Below are positions 63,640-64,000 of a stretch of DNA of 64,000 nt, piece after piece; positions within the stretch are counted from its first letter, which is position 1; each line of letters begins with the position of its first letter. The notes below the pieces were generated by a model. That model searched no databases. It was not told the DNA's origin and saw nothing but the letters and a program-made list of their open reading frames with translations. Source of the stretch: Siphonobacter aquaeclarae (GTDB lineage: Bacteria; Bacteroidota; Bacteroidia; Cytophagales; Spirosomataceae); contig NZ_FNGS01000005.1 of NCBI RefSeq assembly GCF_900103285.1, positions 182,579-246,578 of the forward strand. Direction: 5' to 3'. The translations under genes and the position numbers were made by a program.

Positions 63640-64000
63640 ATGTACTGATCGTGCCGGGACTCGGCAACTCCGGCGAAGGCCACTGGCAGACGATCTGGGA
63701 GCAAACCCGGGGATTCGAACGGGTACAGCAGAACGACTGGGAAACGCCCGTTCGCGAAGACTGGGTAGCCCGCCTTGATGAAGCCGTGGTGGCGGCCGGA
63801 ACAGAAGACGTCGTACTAGTAGGCCATAGCCTGGCCTGCTGCACGATTGCGAACTGGGCGGCTGCTCATCCCCGGAAGATCCGCGGCGCCCTGCTTGTAG
63901 CGCCGAGCGACACGGAGGCCGACAGCTATCCGACTGGTACAAAGGGCTTTACGCCCATGCCGCTCAACCGGCTGCCGTTCCGGAGTATTGCGGTTGCGAG
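63636..64000 (+). CDS. RBBP9/YdeN-like serine hydrolase, N-terminal part
   Basis: Starts at ATG 63636, overlapping the lysA stop (ATGA), and runs off the window. The visible 121 residues begin MNVLIVPGLGNSGEGHWQTI and contain LVGHSLACCTIANW with the nucleophile Ser, followed by GALLVAPSD, matching the RBBP9/YdeN (DUF452/UPF0227-like) alpha/beta hydrolase family. Cut by the window edge. Translational coupling to lysA may be incidental. Confidence 0.85.
   Translation, partial: MNVLIVPGLGNSGEGHWQTIWEQTRGFERVQQNDWETPVREDWVARLDEAVVAAGTEDVVLVGHSLACCTIANWAAAHPRKIRGALLVAPSDTEADSYPTGTKGFTPMPLNRLPFRSIAVA

Noticed and set aside
63708-63725. GGGGATTCGAACGGG resembling a tRNA T-arm
   Set aside because: It lies inside the RBBP9-like coding frame, with no acceptor stem or anticodon arm at the right distances.

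Overview
The window looks like a chromosomal segment of a Bacteroidota bacterium, most likely order Cytophagales (Spirosomataceae-like). The indicators are two SusC/SusD pairs, a hybrid two-component regulator of the polysaccharide-utilization type, two proteins with type IX secretion (T9SS) C-terminal domains, almost no Shine-Dalgarno sequences, and a tmRNA tag ending in YAMAA. Base composition is fairly even at roughly 50-55% GC. I see no insertion sequence, prophage, CRISPR array, rRNA or ordinary tRNA. Genus and species cannot be read from the sequence.

Layout. 1-2.8 kb: an RND efflux operon (membrane fusion lipoprotein plus the start of the pump) and a small hypothetical gene. 2.8-3.4 kb: a strongly palindromic repeat element. 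3.4-10.1 kb: an APH-fold kinase, an AraC regulator divergent from a phytanoyl-CoA dioxygenase and a VOC protein, an unknown secreted protein, and an IclR regulator divergent from an aldo/keto reductase. 10.1-14.8 kb: a SusC/SusD pair with no adjacent glycanase. 15.3-25.3 kb: a small membrane protein, a rifampin phosphotransferase, a second AraC regulator, small membrane and secreted proteins, an SDR, a monoacylglycerol-lipase-like hydrolase, and a type-B carboxylesterase divergent from a NrtR-like Nudix regulator. 25.3-28.1 kb: a two-gene isoquinoline 1-oxidoreductase-type molybdenum hydroxylase. 28.1-29.5 kb is essentially gene-free.

29.5-36.4 kb holds the most unusual gene. It encodes a large T9SS-exported protein whose N-terminal region carries the two signature motifs of an internal Cys-Gln thioester (adhesin) domain. 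It is followed by a NEW3-domain/ABC ATPase/ABC permease operon. 36.4-52.0 kb is a xylan-type polysaccharide utilization locus: hybrid two-component regulator, divergent SusC/SusD, Gfo/Idh/MocA oxidoreductase, tandem two-domain esterase and GH10 xylanase, with a convergent GH29 fucosidase. Together these would bind, import, de-esterify and cleave a decorated plant glycan.

52.2-64 kb: tmRNA with a readable tag, a GroES-like protein, a phosphodiesterase-type metallophosphatase, an unknown protein, a YdfG-like SDR, an operon of a beta-helix protein and a T9SS beta-propeller protein, DUF421, PhoD-like phosphatase, an unknown secreted protein, lysA, and a truncated RBBP9-like hydrolase. Many convergent gene pairs are separated by long perfect hairpins. 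Two places carry a dispersed 7-bp-period repeat at gene ends.
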